Shown here: positions 54,675-64,000 of the stretch, in pieces
Numbering within the stretch: position 1 is the first letter of the stretch
Layout: every line of letters begins with the position of its first letter
NCBI GenBank assembly: GCA_963825075.1
Contig: CAWGRX010000041.1
Span: forward strand, 186,001 to 250,000
DNA length: 64,000 bases
Origin: CAWAVN01 sp963825075
GTDB lineage: Bacteria; Planctomycetota; Planctomycetia; Planctomycetales; Planctomycetaceae
Direction: 5' to 3'
Notes under the pieces: generated by a model
Seen by the model: only the letters and a program-made list of their open reading frames with translations
Database searches by the model: none
What the model was told of the DNA's origin: nothing
Position numbers and translations under genes: made by a program

Positions 54675-56280
54675 TCACAACATCTCGCTCGCGGCGTTCT
54701 TGCCGCAGGCGCCCATCACCCCGCCGCCGGGATGGGCCGCGCTGCCGCAGAGATAAAGGCCTTCGATCGGCGTGCGGTAATCGCTCCAGCCGGGCACCGG
54801 GCGGAGATTGAACAACTGATGCAAAGGCATCGCCCCTTGAAAAATGTTCCCGCCGGTGAGGCTGAAGGTCCGCTCCAAATCCACCGGCGAAAGCACCTGC
54901 CGATAAATCACCGAGCTTGGCACGTTGGGGGCGTAGCGGGCAATCTCGTCCAGGCAGCGGTTCGCGAACGATTCCTTGATCTCGTCCCAATTCCCCTCGG
55001 CCAGATGATACGGGGCATACTGCACGAACAGCGAGAGAATGTGGTGCCCCTCCGGACTGATGGTGCGGTCCACGGCGGAAGGAATGGTCATCTCCACAAT
55101 CGGATGCGAAGACGGCCGGCCGTACTTGGCATCATCGTAGGCCCGCTCCAGATACTCGCAGCCGGCCCCGATGTGAATCGTGGCCCGATGATGCGGCTGC
55201 GGTTCGGAACCCGCGTTCGGCAAACAGGTGAAGTTGGGGAGTTCCTTCACCGCGAGATTGATCTTGAGGCTGGCGCTCGAATAATCAATCCGTCCGACGG
55301 CTTTTTTAAAATCTTCCGGCAGATGTTCGGGTTTCAACAAGCGTTCAAAGGTTAAATGAGCATCCACGTTGGACGCCACGTTCCGAGCCGGCAGAATCTC
55401 TCCCCCGGCGATGCGAACGCCCGTGACCCGGCCGCCGGTGACGCAGATTTCTTCCACGGGCATTTCCGTGCGGATTTCCACGCCCCGTTCGCGAGCGGAC
55501 ATTGCCAGGGCGCTGCTCGAGCGCTCCCATCCCGCCTTCGACATAACCCCACACACCCCGCGCGCCGCCGGCGGAACCCATCACGTGATGCAGCAAGACA
55601 TACGCGGTCCCCGGGGCGGAAATCGGCTGAAAGGTGCCGATGACGGCATCGGTCGCGAGCGTGGATTTTAACACGTCCGACTCAAACCAGCGGTCCAAAA
55701 TCGTGCGGGCCGAGCCGGTGAGGATCTCGATCGCTTCCGGCAAATCGCTGCCCAGTTTTTTGAGAGCGCGGGACAGCTTCAAGCCCCGCTTCAGATCGCG
55801 AAAGCGTTTTTTCCACGAAGGCGGCCGCCAGGTTTTGGGTAGCGGCAGAAAGTCGGGCGGCGTGTCGCTAGCGTCGGTTCCAAAACGTCGGCGATGCGTT
55901 CCAATAAGGCTTCGTATTGCGGAAAGGCGACGGCGTCTTTTTCCGAGAATTTCGCGATTTGTTTCTGATTCGATTCCCGATCCCGGCCCAATAACAGGTA
56001 TTGCCCGTTTTCCAAAGGGCGTGAAGGAAGATGGATTTCGCGGCAGCACGCGGTAACCGTGGCGGGACAATTCCAGATCGCGTTCGATCTCTGGAAGCAA
56101 AAGGCTCACGACATAAGCCGCGGTGGAGACTTTGTAGCCCGGCCAGAGTTCTTCCGTCACACAGGCTCCGCCTAGGACGTGCCGGCGTTCGAGCACCAGC
56201 ACTTTCCAGCCCGCCTTCGCCAGGTAATTGGCACACACCAGCCCGTTGTGTCCCGCCCCGATCACAATGCAATCATACAT
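54675..56280 (-). pseudogene. Phytoene-desaturase-like FAD oxidoreductase gene, three frameshifts
   Basis: Joined, about 535 residues. A dinucleotide-binding motif CIVIGAGHNGLVCANYLA opens it, followed by VLERRHVLGGACVTEE. The middle part (PPDFLPLPKTWRPPSWKKRF) and the FAD-binding end (GLYLCGSAAHPGGGVMGACG) match the NAD(P)/FAD oxidoreductases related to carotenoid desaturases and CrtI-like proteins. Frame changes fall near 56013, 55865 and 55530. It may act on carotenoids, but the family is broad. It precedes the ABC ATPase by 17 bp. Confidence 0.68.
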
Positions 56281-56318
56281 GGCACCGGCATCCCTTCTTG
56301 GTGCGTTCCAGAAAGCCG

Positions 56319-57683
56319 TTAACTATTGGATGAGAGATCGGGCAACTGCCAGGGGCGCGGTATTCGCGGCTGAAGAGGTTCGAGGGCGTCGCCTGTCAAT
56401 CCGAAGTCCGGCCGCCGGGCATCCACGGCCAGATGACCGGTCGTGCGGTAAGCGATGTTGCCGAGGTGACACAGTCCCGAACTGATGTGCCCGGCCGCCA
56501 GATTGCAGGCGAGCGGAGCCTGGCCTTTGATGGCGTCGATGAAGTTTCTGAGGTGCGGCGTGAGCGACTCGCCCGGTTCGGAGGACGGGGCTTCCCGCGT
56601 GCCGTAAACCTTCCAGCCGCCGCGATCGAGAATCAGCGTGCCGCGTTCGCCGTAAAATGCGACGGCGGTGCTGCGGCCTTCGATGCCGTGATGACTCCAC
56701 AACCGGTGTTCCCAGACGATGGTTTTGGGCGCCGCGATCGGCCCAGGCTTCTTGGATTTGGCCGCGGGCTGGAAGTGGTAATTGACGAACAGGGTATCGG
56801 GGGTTTCCTGCTCATCATGGAAGGCGTGTTTGCCGCCGCTCGCGGTGACTTGCTCGGGCCAATCGACGCCCAGGCCCCAGCGGGCGACATCCAGCATGTG
56901 CACGCCCCAGTTGCCGAGTTCGCCGGTCCCGTAATCCCAGAACCAATGCCAATTGTGATGAAAGCGGTTCGGCTGAAACTTCCGTTCGGGAGCCGGGCCG
57001 AGCCAGAGGTTGTAATCGACGCCGGGCGGCGTTTCGCATTCGGCCTTGAAGCCGATCGACTTCCGGCGGTTCACGCACCAGGCCTTCGCGAGCGGGACCT
57101 GCCCCAGCTTGCCGCTCTGGACATATTCGATCGCGGAGCGAAAATGGGATTGGCTCCGCTGCTGGAGGCCGCATTGCACGATTCGCCCCGTCTGCCGGGC
57201 CGCGGCGAGCATGCGCTGGCCTTCCGCGAGGTTATGCGACACCGGTTTTTCGATGTAAACGTCTTTCCCGGCCTGGCAAGCGAGAATCATCATCAAAGCG
57301 TGCCAATGGTCGGGCGTGGCGATGACCACCGCATCCACGCGGGGATCGTCCAAGACTTTGCGGAAGTCGCATTCGCGCTTCGGTGCTCGGCCCTGAATTT
57401 CCGCAACGACATTGGCCGTTTCACGGGCGATGCTTTCATCAATGTCGCAAACCGTGACGACCTCGGCATCCGGCAGCGAGGCGAAGTTTTCCGCCAAGGT
57501 CTTACCCTGCCCGCGAACGCCGATCACCCCCAGGTTCACACGTTCATTAGGCGCCGCGTGAGCCGCGCTCGCGGTCAGGCCCACGCCGACGAGTCCCGCC
57601 GCCATCCCGGCGGCGTTTTTCGCGGAGGAGCCTAAAAATTGCCGGCGGTTGATCTCCCGCCTGAGAAAATCGGCCGTTTTCAT
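56319..57683 (-). CDS. Tat-exported Gfo/Idh/MocA family oxidoreductase
   Basis: A 454-residue protein. A twin-arginine signal (LRREINRRQFLGSSAKNAAG) is followed by the Rossmann motif LGVIGVRGQGKTLAENFAS, with VVIATPDHWHALMMILACQ and the catalytic-lysine EKPVSHNLAEGQRML. The C-terminal domain contains FWDYGTGELGNWGVHMLDVA. Periplasmic members are very common in planctomycetes and probably act on sugars. I start at the ATG at 57683, ahead of the RR motif. Confidence 0.92.
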   Translation of the reverse strand: MKTADFLRREINRRQFLGSSAKNAAGMAAGLVGVGLTASAAHAAPNERVNLGVIGVRGQGKTLAENFASLPDAEVVTVCDIDESIARETANVVAEIQGRAPKRECDFRKVLDDPRVDAVVIATPDHWHALMMILACQAGKDVYIEKPVSHNLAEGQRMLAAARQTGRIVQCGLQQRSQSHFRSAIEYVQSGKLGQVPLAKAWCVNRRKSIGFKAECETPPGVDYNLWLGPAPERKFQPNRFHHNWHWFWDYGTGELGNWGVHMLDVARWGLGVDWPEQVTASGGKHAFHDEQETPDTLFVNYHFQPAAKSKKPGPIAAPKTIVWEHRLWSHHGIEGRSTAVAFYGERGTLILDRGGWKVYGTREAPSSEPGESLTPHLRNFIDAIKGQAPLACNLAAGHISSGLCHLGNIAYRTTGHLAVDARRPDFGLTGDALEPLQPRIPRPWQLPDLSSNS

Positions 57684-57844
57684 ATCAAAATCGGTTAAGT
57701 TCCAGCCAAATTGGAATGGGTAAATCTCTCTGTTATTGTACAATAATCGAATTCCAAACAGAATCCGGGAAAAGATTTTCTTTGAGGATTTTAGGATTGG
57801 TTTTGGCATCGTCACGAAATGTTTCGGCAGGGAGGTCGATCGTT

Positions 57845-58081
57845 ATGGAACAAACACGGGAATGGATTTTTCGCTCGGTCGGGCTGGCGGCGATATTGAC
57901 GCTGGGCTGCGCGATCTTCGGCAGCCTGTGGAGCGGCCTGTCCGCATTGGGCGACTCTTCGGGAGCCAGGTTCTGCCAGGGCGTGTTTTGGGGTCTCGCG
58001 GTTTGTTGGGGCCTCAACGCCGTCGCCTGGATCGGTTTGCTGACGAGCTATATGATGAATTTGCCTACGGAGAAAATGTGA
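57845..58081 (+). CDS. Small hypothetical membrane protein
   Basis: A 78-residue protein with two hydrophobic segments (SVGLAAILTLGCAIFGSLWS and FCQGVFWGLAVCWGLNAVAW). The ATG at 57845 is chosen because the upstream part of the longer ORF lies in AT-rich DNA. Its stop overlaps the next gene's start (TGATG). No family recognised. Confidence 0.55.
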   Translation: MEQTREWIFRSVGLAAILTLGCAIFGSLWSGLSALGDSSGARFCQGVFWGLAVCWGLNAVAWIGLLTSYMMNLPTEKM

Positions 58082-58752
58082 TGAGTCCAGAACACAGCTG
58101 GAATGACGAGTCGCGCGATGACCTTCGTGCGACATTAAGTTCATACATTCTCGGCGAACTCCGGCTAAGAAGAGACGACGAGGAAGCGATTCTCGAAGCG
58201 TGCCGTGAAATCTACATCGAGGATGAGTGCCCCGAGCACGAGCGGACGACTTTCGTCCAATTCGCCGAAGATGAAATCACACGAGTCGAAGCCCAAGTTG
58301 CATCGGAAGAATCTTCATGGCCTGCGGAGACGGACTGCGATAGATTGGATCGTGTTGAAGCGTCCCTACGAGAGCGAGGTATTCTGCTCTGGCAAGCCTC
58401 GCCCTGCTGCGATACATGCACTATCGGTGAACTATCGGACCGAATCGACGCGATTAACAAGCGTCACCCTGGCTTTCGGGACTCCATCCGTGGCTACGCC
58501 TTTTTCATCGACCAGAACATGCCCCAAATGTTGTCGGAAGGCACCACGTTGCTTGTCTACCTAGGCTACGGTTGGGTCTCGCCAGATGGCTCGGAAGTCG
58601 CCGAGGAAGTCTATATGACGAATGCTCTCGGCATCGCTCGGGAGGTTTGCGACTGCCTGCGGGCTGAAGGCTTTGAGATAAATTGGAACGGTGATTTTGC
58701 CCGCAAGATTGGTGTTTCCATAAACTGGCAACGCCGAAAAATACTCGAATAA
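58081..58752 (+). CDS. Hypothetical protein, DUF6891-like
   Basis: A 223-residue soluble acidic protein. An N-terminal helical part opens MSPEHSWNDESRDDLRATLS. The central VEASLRERGILLWQASPCCD, then TIGELSDRIDAI and YAFFIDQNMPQMLSEGTTL, resembles a DUF6891-type domain (family assignment is from memory and tentative). The start ATG overlaps the preceding stop by one base, so the two genes are coupled. Function unknown. Confidence 0.65.
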   Translation: MSPEHSWNDESRDDLRATLSSYILGELRLRRDDEEAILEACREIYIEDECPEHERTTFVQFAEDEITRVEAQVASEESSWPAETDCDRLDRVEASLRERGILLWQASPCCDTCTIGELSDRIDAINKRHPGFRDSIRGYAFFIDQNMPQMLSEGTTLLVYLGYGWVSPDGSEVAEEVYMTNALGIAREVCDCLRAEGFEINWNGDFARKIGVSINWQRRKILE

Positions 58753-58916
58753 TCGGCCGCTAGAAATCTTTGTCGCGAGAGAAATTAATGTTCTTCTCTG
58801 CACGACGGTGCGATCCCTTTCCGGGTTTTTATTCATTCGTTTCGTGTTATCCGTGGTTCCTTCCGTTTCGTTGGCTCGCCGCTGAAGTTGGTTTTTCCTT
58901 GGCTCAAAATTGAATC

Positions 58917-60026
58917 ATGCCGATTAAGTTTCGTTGTGTGCATTGCGGGCAGTACCTCGGCATCTCGCATTCCAAGGCGGGGACGGTCGTGGATTGTCCG
59001 ACGTGCGGGCGGTCGGTGAAGGTGCCCCCGAAAGACGGCGAGGCCGAGCGGGTGGGCGCGCCGTCGCTGGATCATGCCGATTCCCAATTGGCGGAGGCCT
59101 TGAACGAAGTCGCCGCGATCGCCGAGTCGTCCGGGCTGGCCCTGCCCCAGCGTCCGCCCCGCCACCAGCGTTCGAGCGATGCCCACGAAACCCGCGAAGT
59201 GCACGCCCCGCCGCCCTCGGTCATCCCGGCCGCTCCCCAACCGCCCGCGGAACGCGTCGAACCCGCTGAAGACGAGGAGACGCTTTACACCAACGCGGCC
59301 CTCGAAGAATTGGCTTCGCTCGCACCGGGGGATGCTGCCGGGCACCCGCCGTTGACGCCTGGTCCCGCACCGCTCGGCCAGGCCCCCGGCCAATTCGCTT
59401 GGACCAACGAACTCCCCTGGAGATTGTGGCTGGCGTTTATCGCGGTCGGTTTCGTGGCGGTCATCATCGGCTTTGTCTTGGGGCGTTGGGATGTTCAGAA
59501 CGAATCGGCCCCCCCCGCACCGGAGGCGAAAATCGCCCAGGCTCAACCAGCCGGCGAGTCGCCGCCATCGCAGCCGATCGATCCGATGAACCGTCTCGGC
59601 CGGCCTGCCGTGCGGGGAACGGTCAAAACCAGCAGCGGAAAAAATGGAACCGCCATCCACACGGACGAGAACGCCTGGATCTATGCGTTTCCGCTGAAAC
59701 CCGCCGACCAAGAAAAAATTCCCGCCGAGTGGTTCTCGTCATCCGATCCGCAAACGATGATCTCCGCGCTCAGGTTGCTGGGAGGCAATGCCGTCCGATC
59801 AAATCAAGACGGCGGGTTTGAACTCCGGCTGATCCGGCCCGGCCAATACCACGTCCTGGTGTGTTCCAGCCGAACAGCCGGTCCCGCGGAGCAAGCCGCC
59901 CCGGAGTTTTTGAACGCCTATTTGGAAGCCCCGAAAGCATTTCTCGACGGCCGATTGTTCCACGCCGAGAATGTGGACTACCAAGGCCAGGCGATCGACC
60001 TCAACCTCGAACCGCTGCAGCCTTAG
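58917..60026 (+). CDS. Membrane protein with N-terminal zinc ribbon
   Basis: A 369-residue protein. A four-cysteine ribbon opens it (KFRCVHCGQYLGISHSKAG, then DCPTCGRSVKVPP). A long acidic/proline-rich linker, one membrane segment (LWLAFIAVGFVAVIIGFVLG, about residues 170-189) and a periplasmic domain with VRGTVKTSSGKNGTAIHTDE and FELRLIRPGQYHVLVCS, a transthyretin-like strand pattern, follow. The architecture matches 28198-29022. The role is unknown. Confidence 0.75.
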   Translation: MPIKFRCVHCGQYLGISHSKAGTVVDCPTCGRSVKVPPKDGEAERVGAPSLDHADSQLAEALNEVAAIAESSGLALPQRPPRHQRSSDAHETREVHAPPPSVIPAAPQPPAERVEPAEDEETLYTNAALEELASLAPGDAAGHPPLTPGPAPLGQAPGQFAWTNELPWRLWLAFIAVGFVAVIIGFVLGRWDVQNESAPPAPEAKIAQAQPAGESPPSQPIDPMNRLGRPAVRGTVKTSSGKNGTAIHTDENAWIYAFPLKPADQEKIPAEWFSSSDPQTMISALRLLGGNAVRSNQDGGFELRLIRPGQYHVLVCSSRTAGPAEQAAPEFLNAYLEAPKAFLDGRLFHAENVDYQGQAIDLNLEPLQP

Positions 60027-60029
60027 GAT

Positions 60030-60115
60030 TGTTCGAGAAAAAACTGAGCGGACTGGCGCTAGCCACCGGTTGGCCGAAGAACAAAGACCGGCGGCTAGCG
60101 CCGTGCCGCTCACGC
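60030..60115. repeat. Intergenic palindromic repeat, GCGCTAGCC family, copy E
   Basis: TGTTCGAGAAAAAACTGAGC and GGACTGGCGCTAGCCACCGG face AAGACCGGCGGCTAGCGCC and GTGCCGCTCACG. It is close to copy B and fills the gap between the convergent zinc-ribbon and map genes almost completely. Confidence 0.65.
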
Positions 60116-60116
60116 A

Positions 60117-60911
60117 TCAAAAGATGTGCCCTTCCTGGGGGCCGTCTTTGGTGAGGGTCAGCACTTCGGGGCCGTCTTGGGTCATCAAAATCGTGTGCTC
60201 GAACTGGGCCGACAGTCCGCCGTCCAAGGTGCGGACCGTCCAGCCGTCGGCGGAATCGAGCGTGGTGCGATAAGTGCCCACGTTGAGCATCGGCTCGATG
60301 GTGAAGCACATGCCGGGCTTGACGATCGTCCGGCCGAGTTTGTTGTCGGGATAATGCGGGACGCCGGGATCCTGGTGAAACTGCCGGCCGATGCCGTGGC
60401 CTTGGTATTCGCGGACGACTTCCAACCCCCGCGCTTTGGCGAAGTGATAGATCGCCTGGCCGATGTCGCGGATCCGGCCGCCGGGCCCGATCGCGTGTAT
60501 CCCTTTCCAGAGGGCTTCGAACGTAATCTGCACGAGCCGGCGGGCTTCGTCCGACACTTCCCCGATGAGAAACGTTTCCGACTGGTCGCCGTACCAGCCA
60601 TTGACGATGGTCGTCAGATCGACGTTGATGATGTCGCCTTCCTGAAGCGGCCGGGAGTCGGGAATGCCGTGGCAGACGACTTCGTTCACGCTAGTACAAA
60701 TGCTTTTGGGAAAGCCTTTGTAACCCAAGCAGGCGGGAATCTGCCCGTGGGCGCGGGTGTAGTCCTCGACGAGGCGGTCGAGTTCTTCGGTCGTCACACC
60801 GGCTTTGACGTGCGGCCGGATGTAATCCATCAACTGGGCATTGAACCGCGAGGCTTCCCGCAAATGCTGCCGGTCTCGCTCGTTATAAATCGGGGCTTTT
60901 TTCACCAACAC
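60117..60911 (-). CDS. map: Type I methionine aminopeptidase
   Basis: A 264-residue metalloprotease that removes the initiator methionine from nascent proteins. All five metal ligands plus the catalytic histidine are visible: His in VVCHGIPD, Asp in IINVDLT, Asp in GDQSETF, His in GHGIGRQFHQDP, Glu in MCFTIEPML and Glu in FEHTILMT. The length is normal. The start ATG at 60911 has no strong ribosome site nearby. The gap to the IS630 gene (60912-61326, 415 bp) shows no gene. Confidence 0.95.
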   Translation of the reverse strand: MLVKKAPIYNERDRQHLREASRFNAQLMDYIRPHVKAGVTTEELDRLVEDYTRAHGQIPACLGYKGFPKSICTSVNEVVCHGIPDSRPLQEGDIINVDLTTIVNGWYGDQSETFLIGEVSDEARRLVQITFEALWKGIHAIGPGGRIRDIGQAIYHFAKARGLEVVREYQGHGIGRQFHQDPGVPHYPDNKLGRTIVKPGMCFTIEPMLNVGTYRTTLDSADGWTVRTLDGGLSAQFEHTILMTQDGPEVLTLTKDGPQEGHIF

Positions 60912-61326
60912 ATCAGGTTTCCGCCGGAGGGATGCAAACAGGAGGGCAAAGCACAGAGTACGCTTTGTGAAACAATTGTTGTGTCTTCCCCCGCGAAGTT
61001 CAACTGCCGGAAGAAATTCCCCACCGCCGACCAGATGTTCCTCACCGAACCGGCCGCCGTTCTGACAAAACCTCTACAATCGACGCTAAACAGTCCGATT
61101 TCAGCACTTCTGACATTCGATCGCCGTTTTGCCGCAGCCTCGAAAGCCCAGGATTGAATACTTCCTCAAGGGCTTGGCTTGGCTTGAATTGTTTTGGTTT
61201 CCGCCATCTCCCCGCAAGAGACAGGGGGCAGAATGTCCACAGAAAGCTCCGTCGCGCATCGGCGACCCGGCTTTTCGGGTTTGATGCCGACTCTTCCTAG
61301 CCCTGCACACGGTAGTTAGAAGGGCA

Positions 61327-62644
61327 TCAGAGTGCGAGTTTCGCTAGTTTGACTTTTGAGAGTTTTCGGCGGCGGTGAGGCGGACAGTATTCGGTTCGGG
61401 TCGGTTTCTGGAGTGGTTTGCCAGTATAGGTCCAATCGAAAGGATGAGCCATCGTTGCGTTGTAGTAGTCGAGGAACTGTTGAAGTTTTTCTTCGAGGTT
61501 CTCCACGGAAGGGAAGTTTCCCCGGCGGACCACTTTCCGCATGATGATACCGAAGACCGTTTCGATCTGGTTCAGCCAGGAACTGTGTTTCGGCAAATAA
61601 ACGAAGCGAATCCGGTGTGACCGATCAGACAGAAACGCCCGCCGGCTCGCCTGATTTCTTAAAATCCCGCGTTGGCCTTTTTTTTCCCAAATCCGTTTCC
61701 GGTTCACATTGCTCGGCCACCCACTCCACCAGTCCCGCGGACCAGTGGATGTTGAGTGTGTCCACAATGAAGATCCATGTTCCGTCCGGATCGCTGGCAA
61801 CGGTATTCTGGATGTGATTGACAAAGTCCACTTCCGTTCGAGTCGGGCCGAGGGTGGGGGCGATCATCTCGCCGGTCACCACCTCAAGATTCCCGATGAT
61901 TGTGGTCGTTCCATGCCGCTCGTATTCAAACTCTTCGCGGGCAATTTGGTCGGGCTTCACCCCTTTGTCGGGCGCAATCCGTTCGAGGGCCTGAATGCCC
62001 GTCATCTCGTCCGTCGAAACGGTATGCGTCCCGTTTTTCTCGTGAAGTTCCGGTGCTTCGCGATAGGTTTCGCAAACGGTCTCGACGGCCTCCTGAAAAG
62101 CTTCCGGATCTTTCTCCTTAGTGTTCAACCACATCTTGCGGCGATGCGGTTTGAGGGCCGCTTCCCGCAGAAAATCTCCAACTCGGGACACGGAAATGTC
62201 GTCCACAATCCCGCGTTGGATCACTTCGTCCCGCAGTTCGCGATGCGTCCAGTGCGTGATCGGCCTTCCCGAAAGCTCGGGCTTTTCACAGGCCACGGCC
62301 AGGATCTGCGCGATCTGTTCCGCGGTGAATGTGCCCGGCGATCCCGAACGATGGGCATCCCGAAGCGTCTCGCGGATCGCTTCGCGAAGCTTTCTCGGTT
62401 CGGTGCATTCCAGCAAAGTCAAAGCCTTCCACGCCTCCTGCCAGCGCCGCCGCCAAACCCCGACCTGCTTGCGTTCGAGTCCGACCTCAACGGCAATCTC
62501 CTCATTCAACCGTCCCTCGAAAGCCAAGAGGATGATCTTGGCCCGCTGCGAAATCATTTGGGATTCGCTCCGAGAACGACTCAGCTCCTCCAAGAGCGAC
62601 TGCTGCCGCTCGCTGATCTGGACTTTCGCCGCCTTCCCTGGCAT
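61327..62644 (-). CDS. IS630-family transposase, frame change at A8
   Basis: The first frame (from the ATG at 62644, AAGGAGG upstream) encodes the N-terminal helix-turn-helix part and the DDE core start: LERKQVGVWRRRWQEA, HTVSTDEMTGIQALER (first Asp) and IFIVDTLNIHWSAGL (second Asp). At a run of eight A (minus strand, about 61682) coding moves by +1 into the frame giving GQRGILRNQASRR, VYLPKHSSWLNQIETVFGII (catalytic Glu) and the stop at 61327. Joined, about 438 residues. No clear inverted repeats; sequences near both ends look direct rather than inverted. Confidence 0.75.
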
Positions 62645-62935
62645 TCGTGCACCTCCTTGGTCAAAATCCGTGGATGCACAGTTTCGCAAATCCTCCCATC
62701 TCATGGGAGATCAATTTCAAAGTGTTGGACTAGAGGGAAAAAAAGCCCGCCGACAGCGGGAGCAATAACACCGCGGTTCCTGTATATTCAATTTCGCCGC
62801 GACGGCCCTCCAGGATCAAAGGCTCGCGATCCTCTTCGACCTCCGCCTCCCTGCCACAATCGGGACAGGCATGCACCCCCGCCGCGGCCATCGCAACCCA
62901 AGAAAACCAAGCGGACGAATGATGTCTCTCCCGAG

Positions 62936-64000
62936 GTGGCGGCGCGTCTGGCAGAGGTGGCCCGCGAGATGCGGGAACTGGCTTATGGAGAGCAGGCCTA
63001 TCCCGAGTGGGGCACGAAGTTCACCGAGATCGAAACCGAGGGCATGAACATCGGGCTGGAGTTAGCCCGGTTGTTTATGGAGCAGTCGGTCGGTGAGCAA
63101 GCCGGGCACGTGCCGGACGAGGCCTTGGAATCGGGCGGCGAGGTCGCGGAGAATGGCAAAGAAACCAAAGACGCCACGCTGGAGACCCACGCGGGAGAAG
63201 TCGCGTGGGAGCAACCCCGGACCCGCCTCAAAGACTCCCGGCGGGATTTTTTTCCCTCAGGCGAAGAGTTTGGGGGTCAGCGTTGACGAAACGCTCTCGC
63301 CTTCGATGGCCGAGAAGGTGAGTCATTTGGGGACGATTCTGCGTTCGTTTCCTCAAGGCGAATCGGCGGCGGGAAAGCTGTTGGAGATGACGCTGGGCCG
63401 CAAGCGGATCGAGCGTTTGACCGAACGCATTGGCGGCGAGCGCGTCGAGGAGCGGGACAGCGAAGTCGAAGCCTATCGCCGCCTCACGCTCATGGAAAAG
63501 TTGGCAGGTCCCTTGGGCGTCGATCCGCCGACCGTGGGGTGCGTGATGAGTGATGGCGGACGCTATCAAAACACGAAACAGAACGCCGATTCCAAGACGC
63601 ACTGGCACGAGTTCAAAGCGGGATTTTGTGCGGTATTAGAAGGCCGGGCCGATGGTCTTGAAGCCGGCGAAGATGCGCCCGATCCCTTGCCGGAAGTGCC
63701 GACGTTCCTGTTGAACTTGGAGCAAATGGAGACGTTGACACGCGAGGTCGGCCGCAAGGCGGCGGACGTTCCCGAACCGGACGAGGAAGCCGACGACCTG
63801 TGTGACGATCCGATCGATCTGGACGAACTCTCGGGTTTGGAGCAGCTCGAAGAGTTGGTGTCGAAAGCGGAATCGCCTCGCGAAGAAGCGTCCGAAAAAA
63901 ATCGGCCTTGGAGTCCGAAAGTTCAAAGCCGGGATGTGGTGGCCACCATCCAAAACAGCGACGCCTTCGGCGAGCAGTTGGCGGCCCGGGCCTGGCACTT
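62936..64000 (+). CDS. ISKra4-type transposase, partial, one frameshift
   Basis: The coding sequence continues past the window end. An AARLAEVAREMRELAYGEQ segment and a Glu-rich first part are followed by THAGEVAWEQPRTRLKDSRR, then after a T7 run (63246-63252) the next frame: AKSLGVSVDETLSPSMAEKV, GVDPPTVGCVMSDGGRYQN and HWHEFKAGFCAVLEGRA. The pattern, including MSDGGR, suits ISKra4/IS1595-like transposases; the family is a moderate-confidence call. The 5' end is unclear: a GTG at 62936 is used, but no good start with a ribosome site is seen. It may be interrupted upstream by the IS630 gene. Confidence 0.6.

Noticed and set aside
61300..62720. Terminal inverted repeats for the IS630-type element
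   Set aside because: The resembling sequences near the two ends (TGCGAGTTTCGC and TGCACAGTTTCGC) run in the same direction, so they are direct, not inverted, repeats.
1..64000. tRNA or rRNA genes
   Set aside because: I found no cloverleaf-like stretch with a TTCRANNC motif and no rRNA-like sequence while reading either strand, although small RNAs could be missed without a covariance search.

Overview
The window looks like chromosomal DNA of a member of the Planctomycetota, probably close to Pirellulales; the order is inference. The evidence is the gene families present: two DUF1501 proteins (one partial), a DUF1559 pseudopilin-like protein, Tat-exported Gfo/Idh/MocA proteins, a FlgM-like protein, a TIGR02999-type ECF sigma factor beside a TPR-bearing Ser/Thr kinase, an HAF-repeat protein and many short operons separated by palindromic intergenic repeats. 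The DNA is GC-rich. I see no rRNA, tRNA or CRISPR array.

Layout. 0-13 kb: housekeeping and metabolic genes (class V aminotransferase, SDR, DinB, SGNH hydrolase, ffh, SirB1-like, glpK) and a KtrB/KtrA-like potassium uptake pair whose TrkA gene carries a frameshift. 13.4-15.6 kb: a compact block of three small minus-strand genes separated by 84-87 bp attC-like sites with RYYYAAC and GTTRRRY ends, and by a duplicated 218-bp structured element. It reads like an integron cassette cluster without an integrase. 15.8-22.6 kb: an ECF sigma/anti-sigma/exported protein operon, a site-2 protease, a beta-barrel-like protein and a small conserved planctomycete protein. 22.8-30.3 kb: gpsA, a LOG-family protein, Gfo/Idh/MocA, DUF1501, a zinc-ribbon membrane protein and DUF1559. 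30.8-36.2 kb: a nitrogen-control cluster transcribed amt-PII-PII-glnD. 36.4-44 kb: prepilin peptidase, Fur, FlgM-like, a tightly overlapping ECF sigma/anti-sigma-like/coiled-coil trio, threonine aldolase, pseudopilin, TVP38 and FmdB.

44-64 kb is disturbed. A C-terminal remnant of assimilatory nitrate reductase abuts an IS1380-family element. It is followed by about 0.8 kb without genes, a TIGR02999 ECF sigma factor, a Ser/Thr kinase-TPR gene with about ten frame changes, an HAF-repeat gene with three, a 5'-truncated metallo-beta-lactamase-fold gene, an ABC ATPase and a phytoene-desaturase-like gene with three frame changes. The HAF gene lies between two 58-bp hairpin repeats. Intact genes follow (Gfo/Idh/MocA, two small genes, a zinc-ribbon protein, map). 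The window ends in an IS630-type transposase and a partial ISKra4-type transposase, each with a frame change at a homopolymer.

About 21 frame changes are visible in total, 16 of them between 48.2 and 56.1 kb. In almost every case both sides encode good protein, so either the consensus has indel errors there or decay is very recent. At least five copies of one palindromic intergenic element, AT-rich GGATTTCG-type palindromes, ATCCTCC tracts and a GGGGACAGGCAC hairpin are scattered between genes.
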